A stretch of 64,000 nucleotides of DNA from contig NC_092569.1 of NCBI RefSeq assembly GCF_037975245.1, positions 17,341,501 to 17,405,500 of the forward strand, given 5' to 3'. Position 1 is the first letter of the stretch. The number at the start of each line of letters is the position of its first letter. Positions 12,238-24,756 of this stretch are shown here, in pieces. The translations under genes were made by a program, and so were the position numbers. Source of the stretch: Apostichopus japonicus (lineage: Eukaryota; Echinodermata; Holothuroidea; Aspidochirotida; Stichopodidae). The notes beneath the pieces were generated by a model. That model did no database searches and was not told where the DNA came from. It saw only the letters and a list, made by a program, of their open reading frames with translations.

Positions 12238-13745
12238 CTAATTGATGAGAAAAAGAGTCACAGAAAAGATGTAAATATGTCCTGTTTATTGATAGTAATG
12301 TTTGTAAAGAACAGTTGATGTTCTCAATCTCATTAACCAAGTAATCATTTACAAGCAAATTAAAAATGCAACACATTTTCGGAAAATAATACTTTGTAAA
12401 TAATCAATATTTGAAATAGTTGTTCACCGACATGATTGCCTACATCACGATGTTTCATTCAATTATGCAATGTGTAATATTAATTTTGGAATGTGTACCC
12501 AACTTGGTGAAATGCGTAAAAAATTATAACTCACTGGAAGTATTTCCCATATGTCATTGGGGTGAGGTGGGGGACTAGAATTTGTCTAGAATTTAAATAG
12601 TTATATAAATTAATTCAAATGCAAAAATATTGTCAATACTGTTGTTGATTTTTGCACAGGGTTTGGGTCTCCATTCAAGGAACACAGATGAATATGTAAA
12701 AACAGAATTAATCTTTCGCAGTGCTATGCAAAAGATGATAAATAAATGAAGATTAAGGAACCAAGTTACAAATTCGGATTTTGCTTTCTTACATTAGGGA
12801 AAATGTAAAAGAAATATGTTTATTAACATTTAGGTTTATGAAATGATTTCATTTAAACAGTCATTCCAGCATACCACTAAGGTCAATAAGAGCTTTGCAT
12901 GTATTTTGCTTATGATGAAAACGTGATAAATAATCTTCAAACGTTGTATTTACACACATATAGCAATGTAGAAAACGTCGGAATATTTTTATACAGGTAT
13001 TTTTTACAATGTAAGTTTATGTTATCAACATTTTATGGCTTCATTTCTTAGCATGAAAAACAAACTATTTACACCATTTACGCAGAGATCGTTCACACTA
13101 CAATCGCAACGTTGTTAGGGGTGATAAATTGATGACGATTGGAATTAAGAAAAGCCTAATTGTGAAAGAAGTAAGTTTTGTGAATACAAACGAAGTGATT
13201 TTAAGTTAAATGATAACTTGAGTCTATCGTTTATAAGATAATTGCCAGTTTTCTTGCTTGATATAACATATCTAATATTTCAATGAATAAACTAAACGAT
13301 ATGAGTAAATGTGTAAAACAAACACAGCCAACACTTTCATGTCTTTTACAAATTGATTTGAATATGAAAGGAAATTAATATTTATATACATCGTGTATTG
13401 AGTTGATTAATTCAGACCTTTCTTACACCGTGAAAGTACACTTAATTGACATGGGAATATGGAACAGTAGGAAATGCAGCGATTACAATTCGTGAGGTTT
13501 ACAGGAGATATTAGCCGATATGAACGAAGAAAAAATATGAAAATAACATGCTTTCAATTTGTAAGTACACTATAATGTGAATAAATAATACGTGTGAATG
13601 TACCTGACAACATCCGATTTATCTGTGTTACAAGTCGAGTTTACGTTACGGTAAATAAACAGTAACATGAATTAAGAGTGCACAATGTAACCGATAAAAT
13701 TCTAAGTAGCCGAGAACTAGTTTTATAGTATAGTACCCTTGCATA
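12238..13745 (-). other. Remnant of copy B intron 1 ending at a deletion scar
   Basis: The stretch aligns with intron 1 of D (44851-46240), and 13133-13745 aligns with 1-612 of A. Similarity breaks near 13745, immediately after the CCTTGCATA motif. The next sequence matches the region upstream of exon 1 (A near 3945, D near 51150), so about 3.2-3.3 kb carrying exon 1 and its promoter is gone. Confidence 0.65.
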
Positions 13746-16700
13746 CCATGCCAACATCTGCATACGTGAATATTGTCATGGTACTTTGGCTACTTCAGAA
13801 CTTATGATGTCGTATCATTGACAAAAGAAATGATAAACTTTGACATAACGTATGCATACTTGCATATTTGCATTGTAAGATTTTCACTTAACGGCCTAAA
13901 AGCTAACTATATTTTCCAAAATAAACTTGCATATTTGGCACTCATAAATTTGTCTCTATTCAATCGTGATTTTCTATTACATTTATAAACTTGTGCAGAT
14001 TATTGTTTTGGGAAAGTTAGTGATAAACGGAAAGAATTTCTAGCGTAAACAAATGAAAACTTCCGAACAATAACAGTGGTAATTTAACTAAGTAGATATT
14101 CAAGTCTAGACTCTTAATCGTTATGGTATCTAGATAAACGGGTAATGGTAATTGACTGTCATTGAAGAATAACGATAATGTTATAGTCTATCTAAAGACT
14201 GTTTTCCTATCACAAACACATGCGTATTTGAAAATTCACAACAATATAAAAGTTAACTATTCGTTGTGTTACGTACCATTTCTTGGCTTGAATTGGGGAG
14301 AGGGTAGGGGGTGCGGATTCAGGACGTCTACACAAACACCCGGAGAAAGTCCTTGTTAAACTTGCTATTACATTCGCAAAAGTCTTACTTGCGATCTGGC
14401 TACTAGATTAAATAAGAAAGAACATATGTAGGCCTTCCTGATTTATAGAATACAAACCACGATTTGTCCAGTCTGGCCAGGCGATGACTTAAACTCGCCC
14501 TACAAAGTTGTGGGAAATTACTATAGTGAGAGGTGGAACACAAGCTGGAGATCAGCATACCTTTCAAATATTACCGTTCATTAACAGTCTGAAGCCAATC
14601 AAATGTGAACAGAAGTATGTACATCCATCAGTTCTATGGCCTTGTGGGTTGGGTAGAATGTTACAATGGGATTCCGCAAGTTATATTTCGGGTCTACCGC
14701 GGATGTAAGCCAATAGAATAATTATGGTTGTGGTACGCCGACATCTTTGAGGACAGTTTTCAGCCATATTTGATATTCTACCATAATACTGAAACTCGTT
14801 GGCGCTCTATGTTAATATGGAGTCATATTTCACAGTGACTTCTATTAATATGAAGTCATATATGAACACCAAGAAAGATCAGCCTGTGTCGACTTAAGTA
14901 CAATACAGCAGAACACGAGATCGTGTTTCATCTTCGTTTTTTTTAAATATATACAAAGTTTATTTATGGTTTTATTGCATGTCAAGAATCATATAATTTC
15001 TTTCTTCATGAAGGAAATCCTTACTCATGACAACACAAGCAAAATGGTGCATCATGAAGCTGATCACCCCACTAGTACAGCGTATCGAAATGGAAATAAT
15101 ATTTCATCTTAGATATTATCAAATGTGAATACAGAGAAAATGTCTACATTCTCGATCGTTTTAGTTCGAACCAATCCAGCATGTGATAACTACAGTACGT
15201 AACACAGTGTATTGGTGTTACATTCAAACTAACGACTGATACGACGTTGCTTTTCCCATGTATCTAAAATTTGAAGTAAGCCTAATATGTATAAAATCGG
15301 TCTGTTTTGAATTTTATGGTGGTAATTGTTTTCGCACGATATCTATTACTGAGGTATAGTTAAATGACACACTTTTTAACAGTTGAGATAATAAAGTAAG
15401 TGGAATAAACTGGGAAGTCCTTTCATGGGCTTTATGTTACGAATGACAACGAATAATAGTGTGAACCGAGTTTTGAATGTTTATTGCATGAGCACACTGC
15501 TTGATGACACTGCTATTCCTCTCAGGTAACTTATGCAAGAATGCTTTATACCCGTGACATTATTAACTATACCCAGAATTATCAAGATTACCCATTAGTT
15601 TGTGAATCAGTCAACATATATTGAATATCGTCATTGAAATATCTTGTATGAAAACGTCAGATATATAAATTAATACACTATTGCAGAGGTTACATTTTTT
15701 TTTAATTCAGTACACAAGCCAAATGATTCCAAAAAGACATTTTCACGGTGGACCAAGACACTCGTTATATCTATTACGATGTAAAATTTACTAATTGACG
15801 CAAACTGTCACGTTAACCAGATATGTTTCGACGCAAAATGTAATCAAAACATAACGAAAAACGTAACAACGCATCATGCAATAAACATGTGTCAACCAAG
15901 ACGAGCGCAATGTGTGCACTGTATAGTAATTGAATATTGCTGGAATTTCGTACACCGCTACTATCATTTGCAAGAATAGTTATTACTGATGAATAGTTGG
16001 AACGCGCTTAATATTATTTTGAATGAAGAATGTCATAAAGATATGCTATTTTTAAATTGATTTGAAATGATAGATAAGTATAGACACATATTTCCTTCTA
16101 TATTAATACCAGCGTTGAAAATATTTGTAGCAATTTGTACCTGTATAATACCAAATATAACGAACCTTCAAAAAGCGGATATAATCTACTGGCTAACACA
16201 TCGTCTAAAAAAAGCCGCTATTTGTAATTACAAAACAGTACGCTATATTACTATTACCGCCGGATTTTCTCAATATTTAAGACATATGTTCATTGAGTTC
16301 TTGATTAACTTCCTCGTTATACAATAAGCATTTCTGATAGTGTGTTATTGCTACTATTATTTTTTTTTTTGGGGGGGGGGATGCGTTATTGACATTTCAG
16401 CGTTTCTGCAAAAAATCGAGCAAATAAAATTACTAAGCTCGCAGAATAAACTTTGACAAAATGTGCTACAATAAACAGAATGAACTCCGTTATTTCATTA
16501 TTTATATCATTAATGTAAACGATGTAAAAATTGAATTTCCAAATAAGTACAGGCTACGTGGATCTCATATAACAGATACAAGACAATTTCCGATTTTGGT
16601 ACCTCCCCCCCCCAGATCACCGGAAATGTCACTTCTCGGACTTGAAAATGACCAACCAGATATACACTTTTTCCTAAGAATGAAGTTTTTCCCAATATCT

Positions 16701-17056
16701 TTTTTCACCCATAACCTTTTTGAAGATTGTCACCAGTCACACATCATGTTCGACCTCATCGCATCTCCTATTGATCATTGCTTGTGTAGGTGATTCTACT
16801 TCGCGGCCCAGATATTTCCGAAACCGAACACTACACAAATATACAGCTTGGAGGCTGTTCATCCAGGAACGCCATTTTCATGCTCACTGATATGATGTAA
16901 TATCTGCTGTTTGCTTTCAAATTCGAATAATTTAAATGAGAATGAAATAAATAACTTTTATTTGTTAATTGTGCGTTGCCCCAAATTTGTTTCATTACGA
17001 AAGACACACAGTTTCAAGTTCATTACACACTGAAGGCTTCGATTCTCTACCTGCTT
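13746..17056. repeat. Intergenic half of the B+C / D+E segmental duplication
   Basis: No host gene is seen. The region aligns with about 51130-55330. One difference is 14935-15088, where the other copy has the palindrome cluster at 52283-52575. Two related short frames (16067-16327 and 53562-53786) keep some residues but differ at their ends and are not supported as genes. Confidence 0.5.
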
Positions 17057-17212
17057 TTAGTTTGGCAGAAAGATAGCGAACTGCAAACGTCTTGGCTTTG
17101 CGTTGACGAACTTGTCAGCGGCTGCCTCCAGGTTGATGAGATGGTGACGATGGATATCCATCAGTGCAAGGCCATTCAATGTATCTTCTCCCGTAGTTGT
17201 TCTGAACGATAA
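17057..17212 (-). pseudogene. hAT-type transposase C-terminal remnant
   Basis: The minus strand is open for 51 residues to a stop at 17057. It reads LSFRTTTGEDTLNGLALMDI, then HRHHLINLEAAADKF and PRRLQFAIFLPN. The RTTM-x-E-xx-LNGLALM-x-IH pattern is characteristic of the C-terminal dimerisation end of hAT-superfamily transposases. The rest of the gene is not recognisable upstream. The duplicate at about 55330-55510 keeps EDILNGVALVAIHR but is frameshifted. Confidence 0.5.
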
Positions 17213-20200
17213 GGACATAGGTATTTTTATTGCTCAATACGAAAAAAAGTAAGATTACCCTCCTGTTCAATATCGAAAAATTACACACTGCGTTGGGAAT
17301 AAAAAATGTCTTTCGATCGAATTTGGCATAAAACTACTGCATCCAATTCAATCGATGCAGACATGATAGGATGCATGTAGGTTTGAAAGCTGATAAGCAG
17401 AGGAGCCGAAACAGGAGGCAGGCAGGTAGTGTTGTACTTCATTGTGCATAGTTTATTCTTTCTCAAGTTCACCAATGCCAAATTAGAAGAGAGGGGGAGA
17501 AGGCGGTTTAGGCGGCAGTGATCTGACAGGTATCTTCACCACACCGTAATGGCTTTCAGCATTGGTGTCATCGTAACAACTTAGCGTACCTGGTATAACA
17601 AGCTGTCATACCGACTCACATCGCAATGCGTCCTCGAAATGTCACTGCGGTCGATGTGTTTCAAAACAGTAACCGAGTTTAGGGAACTTAAGATGATGCA
17701 GTATATTGTCACTTGCAGAATGCTGTAGCCGATCATTTTGTCAAATGCTGGTGCCAATTAACTTTTGTAGAATTTTTAGCACAACCAGTCCATCGAAATG
17801 AGCCAAATATAGCATATTACGTAGACAAAACATATTACCGTAGCTGTACAAGTCAATGGGATATTGCTATTTGATGAGTCAAGGACCTTGACGATTTTTG
17901 GGGAAGCCACTTACAATTGTGTTGCCGCTTTTTATCGTTTAGAATTTCAATAAAAATTCAATAAAATACATTTTGTCTTTGTAGGAGCATGGAGCTATAA
18001 ATCTGTTTATAGCTCCATGGTAAGAGGAAGGATTAGGGAGATACGGAGATTATCTTACCTCCCCCACCCCCCACCCTACAAAAATTACCCAAAATGACGG
18101 GGAAAAGCGGGAAATCCATGCTATATATATTCCCTTAGAAATTTGGACGAAATACTGAAATCAATGAAATGAATAAAAATTCACAAAGTAAGCAACATTA
18201 AAAGGGCGTGTGAAGGCGGGTGGACCCCCTGCTAAAAAGGCGAAGTACGAACAGATTAAATAATGAAAATAAATTTTATAAAAAATATCAACATATTGCA
18301 CCATTTTACATCTAAGCACACATCCTTATTTAACAAATCTCTCAATAGGGAGGGGTCACCCCCTCCCCTTAGACCCCGCTCCCAGGACGGCGATCACTAA
18401 ATTCCAAAAACACTGCCTAACCTATATTTCAGGAAACTTGTCATAAACTTGGCACTTTTGTAGTCTAAAAATCAAGTTAGGTTAATCACTGTTATTTCTA
18501 GCTAATTACAGTAGCTGAAATATTTGTTTTTCATTAGGACCCTGCCCTTGACACACATCGTTTTTGGGGGCAGATGGCTAGCTTAGGCTTAGTTTGTAGT
18601 TGAATCTGTATAGCATAGGCTATGTGCGGCGATGGGCTTTAAATAGCCTAACGTAACTCTAAGTAGTCTAGCCTATGTTAAAAACTGACGGACAAAGGAT
18701 TATTTATAGTAACTTTATATCAATGCAAGCTAGGCGCTTATAACTGATACGAATGTGGGCCTACCTTATGCTAGGGCTACATTGTGGGCCTATCCGATTG
18801 CATAGGCAAATTCCCACGGAAGCAACCTCATGAATAATACGTGTATCAATAATGCTATAATGTTGCTTTCACAGTCATTGGTCTCTTTGAAAACTGCATG
18901 CATCAAATAAAATTTTAGTAAGCCTAATACAGCAGTGAAGTAAATAACTTACAGATCTCTTCTTGGCTGCTATTGTGCTATAGCTACTAACAGGCGATAC
19001 AGCCGATGTTCAGCGCTTCACGTGTATTTTTAAGTTTCCCACAACTATTTTTCTATGGAAATAGGAAAGATCTTGGGATTTTCATCCGTATAGATATCAC
19101 TAGATATTGCTAGATATCCATACAGTACAGTATCCTTAGGATTTCTTGGGATTTTTCGGGGTCTGTATTTGGGACATTGCAAAATCGGGAGTGGTCACAC
19201 TGCATGTAGGTCAGTGCACGACCTCTAGACATCACTAATACACAACCTGATCACTTGATATCGACGAAGTGGTGGATTGCTGGATTTTGTCATGTTCATG
19301 GTACTACGGGCGAAGGTCATTAATTAAGTTTCGTAACGCATCAGGAAGCTATTAGAAGGGTGGGGCGTAAGGTTGCGGGACGCGCGTTTTCATGCAGATG
19401 GGAACAATCACGAGAAGAGATGGGTGCGTCCGTCCACACCCCCCCCCCTCCGCCCATGATACACCCTTGGATCCACTACATGATATTCACAGGAGATGTG
19501 CTCAATTCTCCAATTGCATGCGGAATTTATTTTTAGATTCATTGTACGAGTTACGGTACTAGGTTTGGAGTAACAATTAGCATTCAGGTCGAAGTTTATA
19601 ACATTTGATATCTGGATGGCAGTGTTGCATCGAAGGACATAGGTCTAGTGCAGTTCGCATATAGATCCTGGTCTAATACCGAAATGCGTCATGTTCCCGA
19701 CGACTCGGTCGAGTTTGAGACCAGCCACATCCTGTTGGTTTGATAGCACAATGAACAATAGTTTAAGGCGTTCATACACACGCGTTTTTATAGACCATAT
19801 ATAGTCTAAATATAGACATTAGTGAGATAGGAAAAATGGAAACTTCAAAAATGGAGTTGTCGGTGTAAGGGTAGGGTGAAGCGCACGCCCTTCCGAAATT
19901 TTCGATCCGTCACTGGCTACCCTGTGTAAAGTAAGGGATCAGCACTGTTATTATGTCACTGTTCCTCTTTCTCTTCCCGGTGTCTTGGCGTTTTTCTTCT
20001 ACTCCCTCCTTTTCTCCTTTTTTTTCACATTACTTCCTCTGATCCTCCTCTTTTTTTCTTTCTCTCTTTTTTCCCTTCTTCTCCTCACGTTTTGTTTCTC
20101 TCCTCTTTTTTAACCCGGGGGGCGAGCGCCCAACCCCCCCCCCACTGGAAACGCGCCTCATAACAAACATGTAAGTTCAGACACTTTCGCTCTAATTCGG

Positions 20201-20709
20201 TTTTAGACGTTGTGGATTATGTTTGCATTTTTAACACACAACATTATTCAATTAGTCCTGTATAGGTTGGGTGGGGGCGGGGGTTTGGTGTATCAAATAT
20301 ACGAAAAAGTTCTTTGTAAATCTTTATAATACAGCTTATATCAATAGTCAGGTCTACACGCAATATCATGCTAAAAACTATTTATGAATTTCGGTGTGTA
20401 TTTTGTGTACGACTGGTGTCTCCGTTTCTCTTTTTACAGAATTGTACAAATTAAATAAAAACTCGAACCCTTCTTTTGTAATATTACTTCATTTATTGTA
20501 ATTTAAGTATTGATGATGTCTCTTAATTATTTGCAGTGATGAACGACTCACCAGTAGAAAATGTCATATGGGTTTTTGCTCCGATTTTTCAAGTTGTCAT
20601 TCACTTTCGAACAAGGAACTTTTTTAGTGAATGGTCCAATTTAAAGGTTTAATGTTTTCTTATGTTGATATTCATAAATTCTATCCCAACAACGCTCCGT
20701 TTGGTCATA
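17213..20709. other. Intergenic; hairpin, dispersed repeat and pyrimidine tract
   Basis: The stretch aligns with about 55510-58260, except that 17930-18785 is present only here and replaces about 160 bp (56205-56365). That insert holds a perfect hairpin at 17988-18019 and dispersed-repeat sequence at about 18290-18410, also found inside the hAT element near 50140-50990. 19970-20110 is a T/C-rich tract with a counterpart at 57500-57700. No gene is seen. Confidence 0.5.
17988..18019. repeat. Perfect hairpin, 14-bp arms and 4-nt loop
   Basis: CATGGAGCTATAAA is followed by TCTG and then its exact reverse complement. It lies inside the stretch present in only one of the two duplicated segments. 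Confidence 0.8.
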
Positions 20710-20715
20710 TTTATT
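20710..20715 (-). terminator. Polyadenylation signal of gene C
   Basis: AATAAA on the minus strand lies 68 nt after the stop codon of copy C. The matching position in copy E reads AAATAC, so E must use another signal. Confidence 0.5.
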
Positions 20716-20782
20716 TAACTTCTGCATTATAACGAAAATGAATTGTAAAATGCTTAGTTTTACAGTCATCTTGTTCATCAAC

Positions 20783-21093
20783 TCAAGAGGTTGGTCTAAT
20801 TTTCATCTCAACATATTGGACGTTGCAGTAATTATAATAATAAGAGTAGATCATTTCCCCGTTGCCTCCATTGTAGACGCCGTTGAGGTTTTCATAAGTA
20901 CAATATGACTTGCAGCTGCCGCTGTATTGGAAATAATAGCAATAGCTATACCTATGACAGTAAGAGCAATAATAATAATTATAGTGCCACCAGCCGCTTC
21001 TGTGCTTCTCTGCGCAGTTGAAGGTATCGCATGCGTCATTGTCTCGGTCGTATGTGCTGAACGGCCTACCTCTGTTACTAGAGAGATAATAAC
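20783..21093 (-). CDS. Gene C, exon 8 (FBG2 C-terminal part with Y/C-rich insert)
   Basis: 311 nt, phase 1 to stop; acceptor TTCGCAG. It starts (G)[19 protein letters not shown], then [13 protein letters not shown]. Between WW (488-489) and ENLNG (521-525) lies a run dominated by Tyr, Cys and Ser. The end reads [14 protein letters not shown] and stop. Cysteines 475, 496, 499, 505, 514 and 543 are additional to the usual pair 480/518. A longer frame starting MWKIS overlaps this exon but reads a different product at its 5' end and ignores the splice site. Confidence 0.8.
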
Positions 21094-23666
21094 CTGCGAA
21101 GTAAGAACAGATCCATTCAGTGGTTAAGTTGTGCACAACAAAAATTAAGGTAAGCATTGCGCTTATTTTCCACACCTTTCTATGAATCAGAAAACGTATT
21201 AAAGTTTCACAATAGGAGGGGGGGGGGGGGGGGATCTCAGTGGTCTTATTGAAAGATATTAAGAAACAATGTCTTTTTCATATCTTTATTTTAGTTCTAA
21301 CACATTTTAAGAACTGGAATATTAACATTTAGTTTCCTGTATTCTAACTGAAGCTTATTGAAATATGTATTTTAGCCAATCATTTCCCAGGAGTGATTTT
21401 TTGCTTTACATAAATATTTATATTGTATGAATCATTTCCTCGTGGAGGTTGAACTCAGGCTTATATTAGAATGGTGTGTTTATTGGTTTCTTGTAGCTCT
21501 GAGAAGTTGCAGCTTCACGCTACATTTTACACGTGAGTACACATCATGTTTTCTTTGGTAGTCATAATACTGTTGTATTGAGCAATGCAGCTATAAAATA
21601 TTAGCAATCGTATCGGATAAGTCATATGTCTTCAAACATTGCCGGGAACTCATCGACGTCACATATTTGGCAAGGAACTTGTGTGCGTTTGTTAAATGTA
21701 TGAATGTTTGTTTTTAACTGTGATAACAAAACTCATAATCGTTATGTTGACCTTGTTATGTCTCCTACTAAATAGATACTTATATAATGGGTATACAAGA
21801 CTTAATGACATTAATGTCTTGATGAGAATAAAAAGTTAGTTATCAAATGATACTGATGCGACCTTTTGTGTTTATAAGTTTATTAATGAAATACACAGAT
21901 AGACACAAGACAAAATAACACGTTCCTTGATATTAATTTATGCTGCCAGTAAAGAGGAATGTCATTTATATTCCGTCACGTGTTGGTTTATTGCATTATT
22001 TCTTTCTTGTTCCATAATTGGTGTTTGGGCTAAATAAAGTAACAGTAGCTTCTATTGTTCGCACTACTAAAATGGACTCGAACCTAGATCTCGTCCTATT
22101 TACCTAACCAGTGTGAGAACGTATGTCGGAGCCGGAAAGGGGAGGGAGGTTTTATACAAGCAAAATCATGTGTTACAGCATGTCAAAAAAAAAATAAGGT
22201 TGTTTATATTTAAAATTAACATGCCATTTGTCACAATTTTAAAGTCAATTCCTTACTCAAAATTGACGTTTGATGCATCAGTCTGAGAATGAATATGTAT
22301 TGCAGACATGAAAAATATTAACAACAAACCTGCATTTCCACTGGGACTGGTCCTGCTTCCCAGTTTGTTCATTTTGTAGTTGGTGTCCTCGGACTCTATT
22401 TGAAATTTTGTAAACTCAGAATATAAACTCGTCCCATCTGAAGTAGTAATATCAAGTCGTAGTTTGTATTCGTCCTGATTGGTCAGGTAATAGAGTTTCT
22501 CATTCCCAAGCCAGAAGTTTCTGCTGTTACCGAAGCCGTCTTTGTATGCAGCCCAGTTTTGATAGAAACTAGTACCGTCATCAGTGCGACGTTGAAAAAC
22601 CTACCATGGAAACGATAGAAAGAGACTCTGATATCAATAGAAGAAAATCCAAATCCAATCCAATTTTAATTTTGGGAATTGCCCTTTACATTTTGTAACG
22701 TTCTGGATTACAATCGATTGAACAGAACTGAAACATATTCATATGTTCGAGGTAGTTTTACACATAAATTTTCATATTTGGTACAATCAGTTATGATATG
22801 TTTCGGATATTGGTCTAGTGCAGTTAAATTGTTTAATGCATATAATTAGTGCGACTTTATCGAGAGCATTTATTCATCAATTAGAAGCGTTGAAGTGACT
22901 CACGGTCCATCCTTCGTCGCCGTGCATTCTGCAGTGAACATTGAATGGAGACCCTGGCCATCCAGTTGGCATGATTGAATAAACGCCATCTTGTGTATTC
23001 CCAGCGTCATAAACATCCTGGCAGTCTCTAGGGGACAAGGATCGACAATCTTCACCGTCACCTGCATATCCCTCATTACAATAACACTGTCGTATTTCAT
23101 TCCTGACATCACACACAGCATTTGTACTACATCTGTAGTCTTCACAGATCAATCCGTTATTGTTACAAGAACACTTTCGTGTGCAGTCATCGTTAACGTA
23201 TGTTTCTCCATCCTATAATAAATAGATAAAAATATAAAGATGAATTTTCTTTATTAGCCTAAGTTTCGTATCTGTTTCGTTTGCATAGTCATGTGATTGT
23301 TAAATGATTCATACATATACTCACTGGTATAACCAAGTTGGCCTCTGCCACGAAACACCCGCATCCACTCGAACGGATACAGTCGCTCCCTTGCATTAAG
23401 AAACCAGCTGGACAGGTGCAACCCTCAGTACCCAAACAGTCTCTGTTACAACCAGATTGTCCGTTGGGATCTTCACATGTTGCTTTGCAACTGCAGGTTC
23501 CGTAGATCATGTTCGTAGGACATTGAGTAAACGGTGTACCCGCTAGTTGGTAAGATCAAGAACAAAATATGAGGTTTTAACAAGAACATATATATATAAT
23601 ATGTGAATATAATATCATATCATATACAAATATATATATATATATACATACATATATACATATATG

Positions 23667-23725
<59 letters not shown>

Positions 23726-23985
23726 ACAAGAAAAAAATGGGAAAAAATGATACTTTCATTTCCAACTTAATTACTTAGAACGTTAAATAGGTAACAAAAT
23801 ATTCCGAGCGTTTACACGGCTCTTCTTCAGTTGTACTAATGAAATGGAATTTCAGCGTCCATATCAGCGTCCATAGCCTAGTGGTTAGGGTGTCCGCGTA
23901 AAGAGCGGAAGGCCCGTGGTTCGAATCCCGGTGGAGGCTGAAAGTTTTTTCACTGTTCTTGATTTTCCAACTCATTACGTTTTTC

Positions 23986-24056
<71 letters not shown>

Positions 24057-24553
24057 CAAGATTAAAAGATTTAAAAGACTATGCACACTGTTGAAAACAA
24101 TGCAGTTGTAGATTTGATTTAGGAGCAAATTCTTGTTGTATTATTAATTAACGTTTCGTTTTTTCACTTACTTGCATTACACTCGAACTCGCCAATATGT
24201 GTAACCTGATATTGCCCCCATTCATCAGTGATACGAAAACCTCTGTATGTTGTATAAAAAGATGCCCCATTAGATAACTTTATATCCACACGTAGTTCGT
24301 AATGTGCTTGATTCGTCAAATATGATAACTTTTCATTGCCGAGCCAAAACTCAGTTGAGAGAAAACCAAATCCATCTTTATACTGTGACCAACTCCTATC
24401 GAAATTCACTGCACCGCTATCTCGGCGTTGTATGACCTGTAACATGAAGAGAATAATATAGAAAATATTATCACCTCTTAAATACACCATCAGTATTGTA
24501 CACACATATTGGGAAAGGTATAATTTATTGTACCCACTGATGTAACTATATCA

Positions 24554-24619
<66 letters not shown>

Positions 24620-24658
24620 ATATATTTATTTATATAGATATATATATCTATCTATATA

Positions 24659-24697
<39 letters not shown>

Positions 24698-24708
24698 ATA
24701 TATATATA

Positions 24709-24756
<48 letters not shown>

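Noticed and set aside
16067-16327. An 86-aa frame with a similar frame at 53562-53786
   Set aside because: The resemblance comes from the segmental duplication. The two frames differ by indels and end differently, with no sign of protein-level constraint.
23867-23939. Functional tRNA gene
   Set aside because: The T stem pairs poorly, the anticodon is atypical, and the tail is shared with another genomic fragment at 8129, so a SINE is more likely.
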